From positions 1-21,838 of the forward strand of contig JBKPFS010000128.1 of assembly GCA_046728935.1 (NCBI GenBank): a stretch of DNA of 21,838 bases. Direction: 5' to 3'. The notes below the pieces were generated by a model that did not search any database, was not told the DNA's origin, and was given only the letters and a program-made list of their open reading frames with translations. Source of the DNA: DATAFO01 sp046728935 (GTDB lineage Bacteria; Actinomycetota; Thermoleophilia; Solirubrobacterales; 70-9). Below are positions 7,645 through 15,614 of this stretch, one piece after another. Position numbers and translations under genes: made by a program. Within the stretch, counting starts at the first letter, position 1. Each line of letters opens with the position of its first letter.

Positions 7645-7956
7645 TTAGCGCTCGCGAATCGACGCCAGGCGGCGACGGAGCCGCGCCCGGAGCCGGGCTC
7701 TGCGGGTGGGCTTGAACGCCGGCCGCTGCAGCGCCAGGTTGGTGTGCGGGTAGGGCTCGTCGGGGACGGGCACGCCGAGGAAATTGCACAGCGGCTCCCA
7801 GGTGCCCGCCTCGGCGACCTCGAGCACGAGCAGGTCGCCCGGGCGATCGGCGAAGTACCGGCGGACGTTGTCCTCGTGGAGCTCCTTGACATCGCGGAAT
7901 CGCTCCGCGCTGAACTCGAGGCATCCGTACACGCAGGCGAGCACGAAGTCGTCTAA
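7645..7956 (-). pseudogene. Sulfotransferase C-terminal fragment (copy B)
   Basis: About 100 residues resemble the C-terminal end of a sulfotransferase: DDFVLACVYGCLEFS, VRRYFADRPGDLLVLEV, WEPLCNFLGVPVPDEPYP, then a basic tail ending SIRER. The PAPS-binding N-terminal half (GxPRSGTT-type loop) is absent. Sense homology stops around 7956, where a USP-like fragment begins on the opposite strand. A GTG at 7944 could start a short ORF, but a catalytically active protein is not expected. The WEPLC-FLGVPVPDEPYP pattern is typical of the sulfotransferase group in which the acceptor is unknown. It appears to be the left remnant of a rearrangement. Confidence 0.72.
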
Positions 7957-8182
7957 GGCGTCGCGTCGACGCCCGCATCGAGCGCGGTCGCTCGCTGCGG
8001 CACGCCGTGTCGCAGCTGATCGACCACGAGCGCTACGACCGCATCGTCACCGCCGCCGCGACCAAGGGGGCGACGGGTTCAGCGCGGACGACATCGCCTG
8101 GCTCCTGGACAATGCGCCGGGCGAGATCGTCGTCTCGCGCCCGGCGGGGCGCCCGAAGCGTGCCCCGCCGCCGCATCTGTAG
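7957..8182 (+). pseudogene. USP-like domain C-terminal fragment, frameshifted
   Basis: The plus-strand reading is RVDARIERGRSLRHAVSQLI, then DHERYDRIVTAAATKG, and after a frame change GDGFSADDIAWLLDNAPGEI and VVSRP, ending at a TAG at 8180-8182. Restoring one G in the five-G run at 8066-8070 unites the frames. The IVTAAA...GEIVVSRP ending resembles the last strands of universal-stress-protein domains, including those on the C terminus of some amino-acid permeases. That assignment is tentative. No N-terminal part or plausible start exists; it is cut at the junction with the opposing sulfotransferase fragment. Confidence 0.5.
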
Positions 8183-8206
8183 GTGTTGGGGCCCTCCGGC
8201 TGAAGC

Positions 8207-9583
8207 CTACGCCTCGCAGTTCTTCAGCTTGTCCTTCCCTGGGCCACCGTCGCACGTGTCCTTGCCGCCCCCGCCGTTGAGCTTGTCCTTGCCTCCGCCG
8301 CCGTCGAGCTTGTCCTTGCCGCCGGCGCCCTTGAGCTTGTCCTTGCCGCCGGCGCCCTTGAGCTTGTCCTTGCCACCCCCGCCGTTCAGCTTGTCCTTTC
8401 CTCCGCCGCCGTTGAGCCTGTCCTTGCCGGCCTCGCCGAGCAGCCGGTCCTTTCCGCTGCCGCCTTTGAGCCTGTCGTTCCCATCCGACCCGCAGATGAG
8501 GTCGTTCCCGCCGCCGCCGTTCACCACGTCGTTGCCGTTGTGCGCGACGATCACGTCGTCGTCGTCTGTGCCCGTGAGCGTGTCGTTCTGATCCGTGCCC
8601 GCGATCGTGGCCGGTATGTCGTCGCAGAACGCCGGCTTCGTCGGCGCCCAATCCGGGTTCCCGTCGAAGACCGCATTGACATTCGCGGTCAATGGTGTGA
8701 AATCGCCGGTGTCGTCGGAGGCCTCGTAGCCGAGGTCCCCGTTGCTGAAGGTCCCGGCGACCCAGGCGATGAACTCGCCGTCAGGCGACCAGGCGCAGTT
8801 GTAGCCGCCGATGGACGCGTCCGAGAGGTTGACGGGAATCCCCGAGCCGTCCGACGCGACGGTGTAGACGTTGGCGGCGGTTGTGCCGAACGCACCGCGG
8901 GTGAAGCAGAGCTGCTCGCCGTCGGGCGAGAGCGCCGGCTGGTAGTCCTCGTCGGGCCCCACGAGGATCGGTGTCACGAAGGCGTCGCTGTTATCGGAGG
9001 CCTCCGCGACGATGTCCTCGTTGGAGCTGACGGCGCCGCGGGAGTAGTAGATCGTCTCGCCGTCCGGCGTCCATGCCGGCCTACCCTCGTAGATGCTGCT
9101 CGTCGGGGTCAGGTCCAGCTCCGCGCCGGTCGCCACCGTAGTGATCAGGATGTCCTGGCCGACGTACTTCTGGCTCTCGTAGGCGATCTTCGTCCCGTCG
9201 GGGGACCACGATGGCCGGTCCTCCTGAACCGACGGGCTCTCGGTCAGGTTGACCGGATCACCGATCGGATCACCGTCCGCAGCCACGTCCTGGATCCAGA
9301 TGTCCTTGTTCGCCCCGTCTTACAGCGCGTAAGCGACCTGGGATAGATCGGGAGACCAGGCCGGATGACGGTGCTGGCCAGCCGCGCTCGTGAGCGGGGT
9401 CGGCGTGAGATCGCCGGCGGCTTCCAGGAGGTAGACGTCCGCCTGGGCGTCGCCGCCATTGCGACCGCTGACGAACGCGATCTTCCCGTTCTCGCCCGGA
9501 AACACCGCCAAGGCAGCCGCCGGCGCCACGAGCGAGACCGCGATGAATATCGCGCCGATGGCCCACTTAGCCCGTTTGCTCAC
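8207..9583 (-). pseudogene. Secreted PD40 beta-propeller protein with RTX-like repeats, in-frame TAA
   Basis: The GTG start at 9583 has GGGAGG 5 nt upstream. A signal peptide (MSKRAKWAIG to AAALA, about 26 residues) is followed by TolB-type PD40 blades with repeated WSPDG/LSPDG motifs, then 14 nine-residue glycine-rich repeats. Residue 88 is a TAA stop at 9322-9320, directly after QVAYAL; the same frame then reads DGANKDIWIQDVAADGDP and stays open to 8207. The paralogous fragment at 7164-7349 has TGG (Trp) at this codon. Translation would give only the signal peptide and one blade, or an unexported re-initiated product from GTG 9286. Without the stop it would be a 458-residue exported calcium-binding-type surface protein. 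Decay or assembly error are the likely causes; readthrough is not supported. Confidence 0.82.
8225..8602 (-). repeat. Fourteen 27-bp RTX-like nonapeptide repeats
   Basis: Fourteen tandem units encode the C terminus of the PD40 protein. The first units are RTX-like with acidic ends (NGGGGNDLI, CGSDGNDRL); the later ones become lysine-rich GGGGKDKL forms (NGGGGKDKL twice, KGAGGKDKL twice). Some adjacent units are almost identical in DNA, suggesting recent expansion. The calcium-loop pattern GGxGxD is retained. A Cys in unit 13 and another in the final KNCEA tail could form a disulfide. Confidence 0.88.
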
Positions 9584-9696
9584 GCTCGCCTCCCTGTTCG
9601 ACCGACTCCGAACCTAACCCATGTGGACCCTGCGAGCAAGAACCCGCGCGTTTTCAGTGCCGATCTGGGACCTCCCTGCCACGACAAGCCGGAGCC

Positions 9697-10971
9697 ATGG
9701 GGGCGATACTCGTCGCCTTGCCAGATCCCCAAATCGACACAACAGGGGCGCCACCGGCGCTCAGCCACTTCCTTGTGGCGCTTGACCAGGGTGGCATCCG
9801 CTGGTCGCTTCTTCGCCCTCGCGCCACGGTGGTCCTGCCCGAGGGCGATGTCGACGTGCTGGTCGCGCCGGCCGACGTCGAACGCGTGAGCGATGCCCTT
9901 GCCGCTGCGGGCTACGTCCGGATGCCGGTGGAGGGGCCCGACGTCCATGTCGCCACCTACGACGAGGAAGCAGGACGCTTCGTCTGGATCCATGTCCAGG
10001 CCGAGCTGAGGATCGCCGGGGCATCGCTACCGGCGGAGGCCGTTCTGGCCGATGCAGACGTCGACGGGTTTCCACAGCCGGCGGACAGTTGGCTCCTATG
10101 GATCCTTCTGCTGCGTGCCCTCGTCGACAAGGGCGAGCTGCCCGAGCGACATCGCCCCTATGTTCAGGCGCTCGCCCAGCGCTGGTCGGGGGGGCCGCCG
10201 GCGCTCGAGTCGCTGGCGCAGCAGCACGGCCTCGAGCCGTCTGAGGTGGTGGCGATCGCTGCCGCTGGAGACTGGCAGGGGCTCCTCCGTCGTTCGGCCC
10301 ATGCGGCGCCAGGTCGGCCCTCCTGCCGTTCCCGCATCCGGGGGGCCGTCGCTCGGCTGCGGCACATGTTCCGCTCACGGGGACTGTCCGTCGCCGTCCT
10401 GGGACCTGACGGCGCCGGCAAGAGCACACTCGTCCAGGCGCTCGCGCGAAGCCTTCCTCTGCCCGTCCGCATCCAGTACATGGGGTTGACCGGCGGGCGG
10501 ATGCCGCAGGCGGACGCGCTCCGCGTGCCCGGTCTGGTCTTCATCGCCCGCGTCCTGCTCCTCTGGGCTCGCTACGCCCGCGGCGCCTACCACCGCGCGG
10601 GCGGCGGGATCGTGCTCTTCGAGCGCTACACCCTGGACGGCGCGGTCCCCTCCGGGATGCGGCTGAGCATCGTTGGGCGCCTCTCCCGTCGCTTACAGCG
10701 TCGCGCATGCCCGATGCCGGATCTCGTCTTGCTGCTCGACGCCTCAGGCGAGACGTTGTACGCGCGCAGCGGCGAGTACGGGCCGGAGGTGCTCGAGAGG
10801 TGGCGGGGTGCGTTCGAGCGCCTTCAGGAGAGCGTCCCGCAGCTGGAGAGAATCGACGCCGAGGCGCCCGCCGCTGCCGTCCGTCAGGAGGCCGAGCGGC
10901 GGATCTGGCGACGCTACGTTGAGCTTCGGGCCCGGGGTCAGGCCGCGGCCGGCCGGAGCCGGAACAGGTAG
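9697..10971 (+). CDS. Nucleotidyltransferase-like / P-loop kinase fusion
   Basis: This is a 424-residue protein in two parts. The first (about 25-200) contains EGDVDVLV (acidic pair at 51 and 53), resembling the nucleotidyltransferase fold, and helical filler. The second opens with a clear P-loop, VLGPDGAGKSTL (about 233-244), followed by FERYTLDG and a possible LID region, as in thymidylate-kinase-like proteins. Proteins of this kind are common in actinobacterial polysaccharide clusters, where they may activate or phosphorylate a sugar or lipid, but no reaction is established. ATG 9697 was used (CCGGAG just upstream, spacing only 2 nt, so a later start is possible). It is the leftmost gene of the glycan locus and its 3' end overlaps the convergent membrane transferase by 34 bp. 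Confidence 0.75.
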   Translation: MGAILVALPDPQIDTTGAPPALSHFLVALDQGGIRWSLLRPRATVVLPEGDVDVLVAPADVERVSDALAAAGYVRMPVEGPDVHVATYDEEAGRFVWIHVQAELRIAGASLPAEAVLADADVDGFPQPADSWLLWILLLRALVDKGELPERHRPYVQALAQRWSGGPPALESLAQQHGLEPSEVVAIAAAGDWQGLLRRSAHAAPGRPSCRSRIRGAVARLRHMFRSRGLSVAVLGPDGAGKSTLVQALARSLPLPVRIQYMGLTGGRMPQADALRVPGLVFIARVLLLWARYARGAYHRAGGGIVLFERYTLDGAVPSGMRLSIVGRLSRRLQRRACPMPDLVLLLDASGETLYARSGEYGPEVLERWRGAFERLQESVPQLERIDAEAPAAAVRQEAERRIWRRYVELRARGQAAAGRSRNR

Positions 10972-13022
10972 CGGCGAATCGCCTCCGGCGATTCATCCTC
11001 GGTGGCGGGGCGGTAGGCCGTCCGGCGGACGCCGACCCGTTCGCCTTTCACGAACGCCGATTCGTGGACGAGCTCGAACTCATCTTCCGGGAAGAGCTCA
11101 CGGACCTCTCCTCGGAACTCCGGAAGCACCTGGATGTAGGCGTACTCGACGCCGTCCCGCTTCATCCTGTCCACCACGACGTCTGTGTCACCGTCTGCCG
11201 TGTCCGCGTCGAGGAGCACGACGTGGCGGTCCTGCGAGCCCCCGAGCATCGGGTAATAGCTCGTGTAGTCCACCGGCCCGTAGCCGTATCCGGTGAGAAC
11301 GAGGACGCCGTTGTCCTCGGGGAGGACCTGGGCTTCGGGATCGACGCCGTAGTAGCGGTCGTAGAACGCCGCTCGATCGAGGGGCTGGCGAGCGAGCGGC
11401 AGGACCTGCTGGTCCAGCGTCACGGCGATCGAGAACGCGGCCGCGGCCGCGACGAGCAGGGCGGCGAAGCGCCGACGCTGGTGTGGCACCGCGCGCAGCG
11501 CCCAGGGCAGGAGCGCCAGTGCGAGTCCTGCGTAGGGAAGGAGGAAGCGTGGCTCGTGGAGACTGTACCCCCACCAGAAGACCAGGGTGAAGGCGAAGCT
11601 GGCGCCGAACAGCAGGAGAGGCGCTCGGCGCGCCCGCCGCCACGCCATCCATAGCCCCGGCACGATGGCGATGGCGAGAAGAGCTCCGTACCCGGAGCGG
11701 TCATCGATCGGCTCGATGAATGGATAAAGCGGCCACGCTGGTCGACGCTCGACGAAATCGAAGTCGACCTCGGGTCCCCCGCCGACCTCGAAGCCATGCC
11801 CGTACAACGGCAGGGACTGGGGGAAGATCGGGTTCCCCTCCCGGGCGACGTTTCGGGCCCACCAGGGGATCACTACCGCCAGGAACGCGAGACTGAAGAG
11901 GATTGCGGCCGGAGCGCCCAGGCGCTTCCGACCCTCCCCGCGAGCTCTCACGATCACGACAAGGACGTAGAGGCCGACGGCGGCGACGCTCGGAAGTAGT
12001 GCCAGCTTCGTCGCACTGGCGAGCCCGAGCGCCAGCCCGATCATGGCGACTCGGTCCGCCCTCCACTCGGGGACGGGCGCGCATGCGAGCGCGAACCCCG
12101 CCATGAAGAGGGCGGCGCCCGCGAGGTCGTTCGCCTGAGTGCCTACCTGTAGCACGACCATCGGGACCAGCAGGAACGCCGCAGCGGCGAGCGCTGCGCC
12201 TTTCCGACCTAACCCCGTCCGCCGAGCGAAGGCGCACACGGCGCCGGCGCCCAGAAAGGCGAATGGCAGCTGCCCGACGTTGGCCAGACGCTCTCCACCG
12301 AGCAGACCGAAGACGCCGTACCAGAGTTCCGCGGCGCCCGGATGGGCCAAGGCCCAGGTCTCAGGGGAGCGATCCAGCGCGGACGTGAGGTCACCGTCGG
12401 CCCAGAAGAGAGCCCCGAGGGGTGCGTGGTAGGAGAGGGCATCGCCCTGGGAGGGCGGATGGATGACGGTCACGATCACCTCGACGAGCAACAGCAGGAT
12501 GGCGACCGCGAGGATCGCTCTCACGAGGGAGGAGCGTGGGATGCCCGCGCCGCGTGGAAACGCGGGCCTCCAGCCCTTCCGCGATGCGACGAGGACGACT
12601 GCAAACGACGGAATCGCGGCCAAGAGGAGGCCGCCCGGCGGCCTCAGGTAGGCCTCGCCCGCGAGCGACGCGAGGCCGCCGAGCGCGGCGGCCGGAACGG
12701 TCACGAATGCGACTGCGGCCAGGCCGAAGGCGAGGAGCTTCTCGTGGAGCGGCCAGTCGAAACGCCTCGCGACGGCCCAGCCTCCGGCGGTTGCAAGCGC
12801 GATCAGAACGGCCGCCCCGAGCGCATCGCCGAGCTCGCTACCGGGAAGCGAGCCGGGCAGGTCGAACCCGGCGAGCGACGTGTCGCAGAAGAAGCAGGTC
12901 TCCCGTTCGAACCCGGCAAGTCCCACCACGGGGTCACGCAGCGGGCTGTGCATCGCGACGTAGAGCGCGAGCCCTGCACCCATGGCTGCAAGGGCGATCC
13001 GCCGGAGCGACTTCGTCGACAC
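10938..13022 (-). CDS. GT39/ArnT-like polytopic membrane glycosyltransferase
   Basis: This is a 694-residue membrane protein with about a dozen hydrophobic segments and a soluble C-terminal domain of about 150 residues. An early extracytoplasmic loop carries GDALSYH (Asp near residue 194), fitting the acidic catalytic position of GT-C enzymes (GT39/ArnT/PMT type), which use polyprenyl-phosphate sugars outside the membrane. The GTG start at 13022 is chosen because GGAGGG lies 8 nt upstream and the first membrane segment follows soon; the longer ORF from 13307 reaches into the next gene. It could add sugars to a lipid-linked glycan or protein; donor and acceptor are unknown. It diverges from the GT2 gene at 13150 across 127 bp and converges on the kinase fusion. 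Confidence 0.85.
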   Translation of the reverse strand: MSTKSLRRIALAAMGAGLALYVAMHSPLRDPVVGLAGFERETCFFCDTSLAGFDLPGSLPGSELGDALGAAVLIALATAGGWAVARRFDWPLHEKLLAFGLAAVAFVTVPAAALGGLASLAGEAYLRPPGGLLLAAIPSFAVVLVASRKGWRPAFPRGAGIPRSSLVRAILAVAILLLLVEVIVTVIHPPSQGDALSYHAPLGALFWADGDLTSALDRSPETWALAHPGAAELWYGVFGLLGGERLANVGQLPFAFLGAGAVCAFARRTGLGRKGAALAAAAFLLVPMVVLQVGTQANDLAGAALFMAGFALACAPVPEWRADRVAMIGLALGLASATKLALLPSVAAVGLYVLVVIVRARGEGRKRLGAPAAILFSLAFLAVVIPWWARNVAREGNPIFPQSLPLYGHGFEVGGGPEVDFDFVERRPAWPLYPFIEPIDDRSGYGALLAIAIVPGLWMAWRRARRAPLLLFGASFAFTLVFWWGYSLHEPRFLLPYAGLALALLPWALRAVPHQRRRFAALLVAAAAAFSIAVTLDQQVLPLARQPLDRAAFYDRYYGVDPEAQVLPEDNGVLVLTGYGYGPVDYTSYYPMLGGSQDRHVVLLDADTADGDTDVVVDRMKRDGVEYAYIQVLPEFRGEVRELFPEDEFELVHESAFVKGERVGVRRTAYRPATEDESPEAIRRYLFRLRPAAA

Positions 13023-13149
13023 CGGCTCAGCCCTCCAGGCCCGACACCGCGCGGGTGAGCATGGAAGGACAATAAGCCCGAGCCAACCTGGGTGCCGGCG
13101 CCCAGGGTGCTGAGCCGCGGCCGGAATACTGTGCGACCGGGGTTCCGCT

Positions 13150-14058
13150 TTGCAAGTGAGCGACATTGGCATCACCGTGGGCGTCGCCACGTGCGGCCGG
13201 CCCGATGCTCTGGAGCGCTGTCTGCGTGCGCTCGCGGCGCAGAGCGCCGCGCCGTCCGAGGTGATCATCGTCGACCAGGCGCCCTCCGAGTCCTCGCGTG
13301 CCGTCATCGCCGCGAGCGGGCTTCCCGCTGCTCACCTCGAGCAGGCGAAGCTCGGTGTCTCCGTGTCCAGGAACCTCGCGCTGTCATCGGCGACGCAGTC
13401 GGTGCTCGCTGTCACCGACGACGACTGCGCGCCGGACCCCGGCTGGCTCGCGGCAGTCGGGCGCGCCCTCGACCGTGAGCCGAGATCCGACGCGGTGACC
13501 GGGCCGATCTTGCCCCTCGGCGAGGCGCCGCCGAACACCATCGCGATCTCACTGCGTGAGGCCGACGTCTCGGTCGACCACTCCGCTCCCACGATCCCGT
13601 GGGACGTCGGAAGCGGGGGGAACTTCGCCGCCCGCGTCTCGCTGTTGCGCGATTGCGGAGGTTGGGATGAGCGGCTCGGCCCCGGGTCACGGGGGCGGGC
13701 CGCGGAGGACGCGGAACTCATCTATAGGCTGCTGCTCGCCAGCGCTCGAATCCGCTACGAGCCCACCGCGGTGGTCCGTCACGAGTGGCAGACGCCGGCC
13801 CGACGTCTCGAGACCCGGTGGTCATACGGCTACGGTGTCGGCGCCATGTGCGGCCTCTGGCTCGCGCGCCGGGACGCATACGCCCTACGGATGCTCGCCG
13901 CATACTCGCGTCTGCACATCCGGCCCCTTTTCGGTGCCGTGCGCCGGCGGGAGCGGTATCGAGCCGCTGAGCACTGGCGGGCCCTGGCGAGCCTCGTGCC
14001 CGGACTGGCCTACGGCGTGCGGGCGTCGCGGATGCCCGCGAGCTCGCTCCGCGGATGA
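13150..14058 (+). CDS. Family 2 glycosyltransferase
   Basis: This is a 302-residue GT-A fold enzyme. It begins GITVGVATCGRPDALERCL, has the nucleotide-sugar/metal motif VTDDDCAPD (D90-D92), and later GGNFAARVSLLRDCGGWDE and the acidic AAEDAELIYRLL, typical of GT2 rhamnosyl/galactosyl-type transferases. It should add a sugar on the cytoplasmic face to a lipid-linked glycan. TTG 13150 has GGGG 7 nt upstream; GTG 13156 is the alternative. Its stop overlaps the flippase start (ATGA), so they are coupled. The reported family is secure; the sugar is unknown. Confidence 0.88.
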   Translation: MQVSDIGITVGVATCGRPDALERCLRALAAQSAAPSEVIIVDQAPSESSRAVIAASGLPAAHLEQAKLGVSVSRNLALSSATQSVLAVTDDDCAPDPGWLAAVGRALDREPRSDAVTGPILPLGEAPPNTIAISLREADVSVDHSAPTIPWDVGSGGNFAARVSLLRDCGGWDERLGPGSRGRAAEDAELIYRLLLASARIRYEPTAVVRHEWQTPARRLETRWSYGYGVGAMCGLWLARRDAYALRMLAAYSRLHIRPLFGAVRRRERYRAAEHWRALASLVPGLAYGVRASRMPASSLRG

Positions 14059-15614
14059 CCGGCGAGCATGCGGTCGCGCGCCGCGTGGCGGTGGGGACGG
14101 CCAGCAACGCGGTCGGCCGCCTCGCCATCATGGTGGCGGGGATCGTCGCGACGCCGATCATCGTTCACGCGGTTGGCGCGACCGACTACGGAACCTGGAT
14201 CGTCATCGCGGCGATCGCCTCCATCGGAACCCTGTTCGAGTTCGGCATCTCCGCAGGCCTCGTGAAGTTCGTCGCCGAGCACACTGCGCGCGGGGAGGTG
14301 GACCAGGCGGCCAGGATGGTGGCGGCGGCGGCCTGGCTCTACCGACTGCTGGCCCTGTTGTTCGTCCTCGTCGGGGTCGCGGTCGCGCTGTCGGTGCCCA
14401 CGGTCCTCGGTCTCACGGGCCACGCCGCAGAGATCGTGCGCGCGCTCGGGGTCATCGCGGCGCTCGACCTCGGGATCTCGTTGATCTCCCTCCCGCCACT
14501 CTCCGTCCTGAAGGGGCTCCACCGCTTCCCGGTCGTCAACGCCATCCAGGGTGGCGGGGCCGTGCTCGCCGTCGGTCTCACCGTCGTGGCGGTGGAGGCC
14601 GACACCGGGATCGTCGGCGTGAGCGTCGCCTGGACAGCGGCCACGACGATCGCCACCACGGTCGCGTACATCGTTGTGGCCCGTCGAATCGTCCCCGCGC
14701 ACGTGGGCGCGCCGGTGCGTCGCGATCCGCCCGGGACCCGCCGGCTGGTGCGGCACAGCCGGTCGATCGCCGCTGTCCAGGTTGCTGTGTACGCTCAGGG
14801 CCGCCTCGACAGCCTGGTTATCGCCGCTGCGCTGCCGGTTCGAAACGTGACCCCCTACAGCTTCGCCCAGCGGCTCGCCGTCGGCGTTGCCACCGCCACC
14901 GACCAGTTCGCCAAGGTGCTCCTACCGCTCGCGTCGGAGGTGAGCGCGACGCGCGACCGCGGTGCGGTGCAGGCGTTGTTCCTGGCCTCGACGCGCCTCA
15001 CAATCGCAATCGCGCTGGCGATCGGCCTCCCGATCGCGCTCCTTGGCGGCCCGATCCTGGACATCTGGGTCGGCGAGGAGTTCGCGGGCTACGGCGCCGT
15101 CGTCGCCATCCTGACCGCCGCGATGATCGTGGATCTGCCCTCCTATGCGGCTGCGGCGGTGCTTCAGAGCCTCGGGCGCCACGGTCCGATCGCGTGGATG
15201 GCGACGGCCAGCGCCGCGGCGAACCTCGCCCTTTCGATCGCGCTCGTCGGGCCCCTCGGCTTCGAGGGCGTCGCCCTGGGCACGTTGATCGCGAGCGGGG
15301 TCGAGATCATCGTGTTCGTCCTCCCATACGCAGCACGGGTCCTCGACATCTCGCTCGGCCGCTTCCTGGCCGCCGTGGTCGTTCCGCTCCTCCTTCCGGC
15401 GGCCGCCCTCGCTGGCGCGGTCATCGCTGGGGACGCGCTGCTACCGGTAACGACGCTACCGCGACTCCTGGTCGTGGTTGGGGTAGCGGTGCTCGCCTTC
15501 GGCGTTCTGTACGCGGCGTTTGGGGCGGAGCCGCGCGAGCGGGCTGCCTATCGTGCCGCCGCCGCGGCCGTCGTGCGGACCGCGACCCCAAGGCGCATGG
15601 CGGGGTCGCCGTGA
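14055..15614 (+). CDS. Wzx-type lipid-linked oligosaccharide flippase
   Basis: This 519-residue protein has about 12-14 hydrophobic segments. The N terminus NAVGRLAIMVAGIVATPIIV and HAVGATDYGTWIVI, with FGISAGLVKFVAEH shortly after, is characteristic of the MOP-superfamily oligosaccharide flippases (Wzx/RfbX). It would move undecaprenyl-linked glycan to the outer face of the membrane, where the GT39-like enzyme and other external enzymes could act. It overlaps the GT2 gene before it (ATGA) and the fused GT2-deacetylase after it (GTGA), so the three are probably translated as one unit. No lesion is seen. No Wzy polymerase lies in this window. Confidence 0.9.
   Translation: MTGEHAVARRVAVGTASNAVGRLAIMVAGIVATPIIVHAVGATDYGTWIVIAAIASIGTLFEFGISAGLVKFVAEHTARGEVDQAARMVAAAAWLYRLLALLFVLVGVAVALSVPTVLGLTGHAAEIVRALGVIAALDLGISLISLPPLSVLKGLHRFPVVNAIQGGGAVLAVGLTVVAVEADTGIVGVSVAWTAATTIATTVAYIVVARRIVPAHVGAPVRRDPPGTRRLVRHSRSIAAVQVAVYAQGRLDSLVIAAALPVRNVTPYSFAQRLAVGVATATDQFAKVLLPLASEVSATRDRGAVQALFLASTRLTIAIALAIGLPIALLGGPILDIWVGEEFAGYGAVVAILTAAMIVDLPSYAAAAVLQSLGRHGPIAWMATASAAANLALSIALVGPLGFEGVALGTLIASGVEIIVFVLPYAARVLDISLGRFLAAVVVPLLLPAAALAGAVIAGDALLPVTTLPRLLVVVGVAVLAFGVLYAAFGAEPRERAAYRAAAAAVVRTATPRRMAGSP

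Noticed and set aside
7069..8182. Composite mobile element to explain the mosaic
   Set aside because: No terminal inverted repeats, target duplication or transposase was found around the junctions.
8007..8591. Plus-strand proline/leucine-rich repeat ORF across the RTX region
   Set aside because: It is the complement of the glycine/lysine repeats of the PD40 gene and has no independent support.
8225..8602. 27-bp direct repeats as a CRISPR array
   Set aside because: There are no spacers; the units are contiguous, in frame and encode RTX-like nonapeptides.
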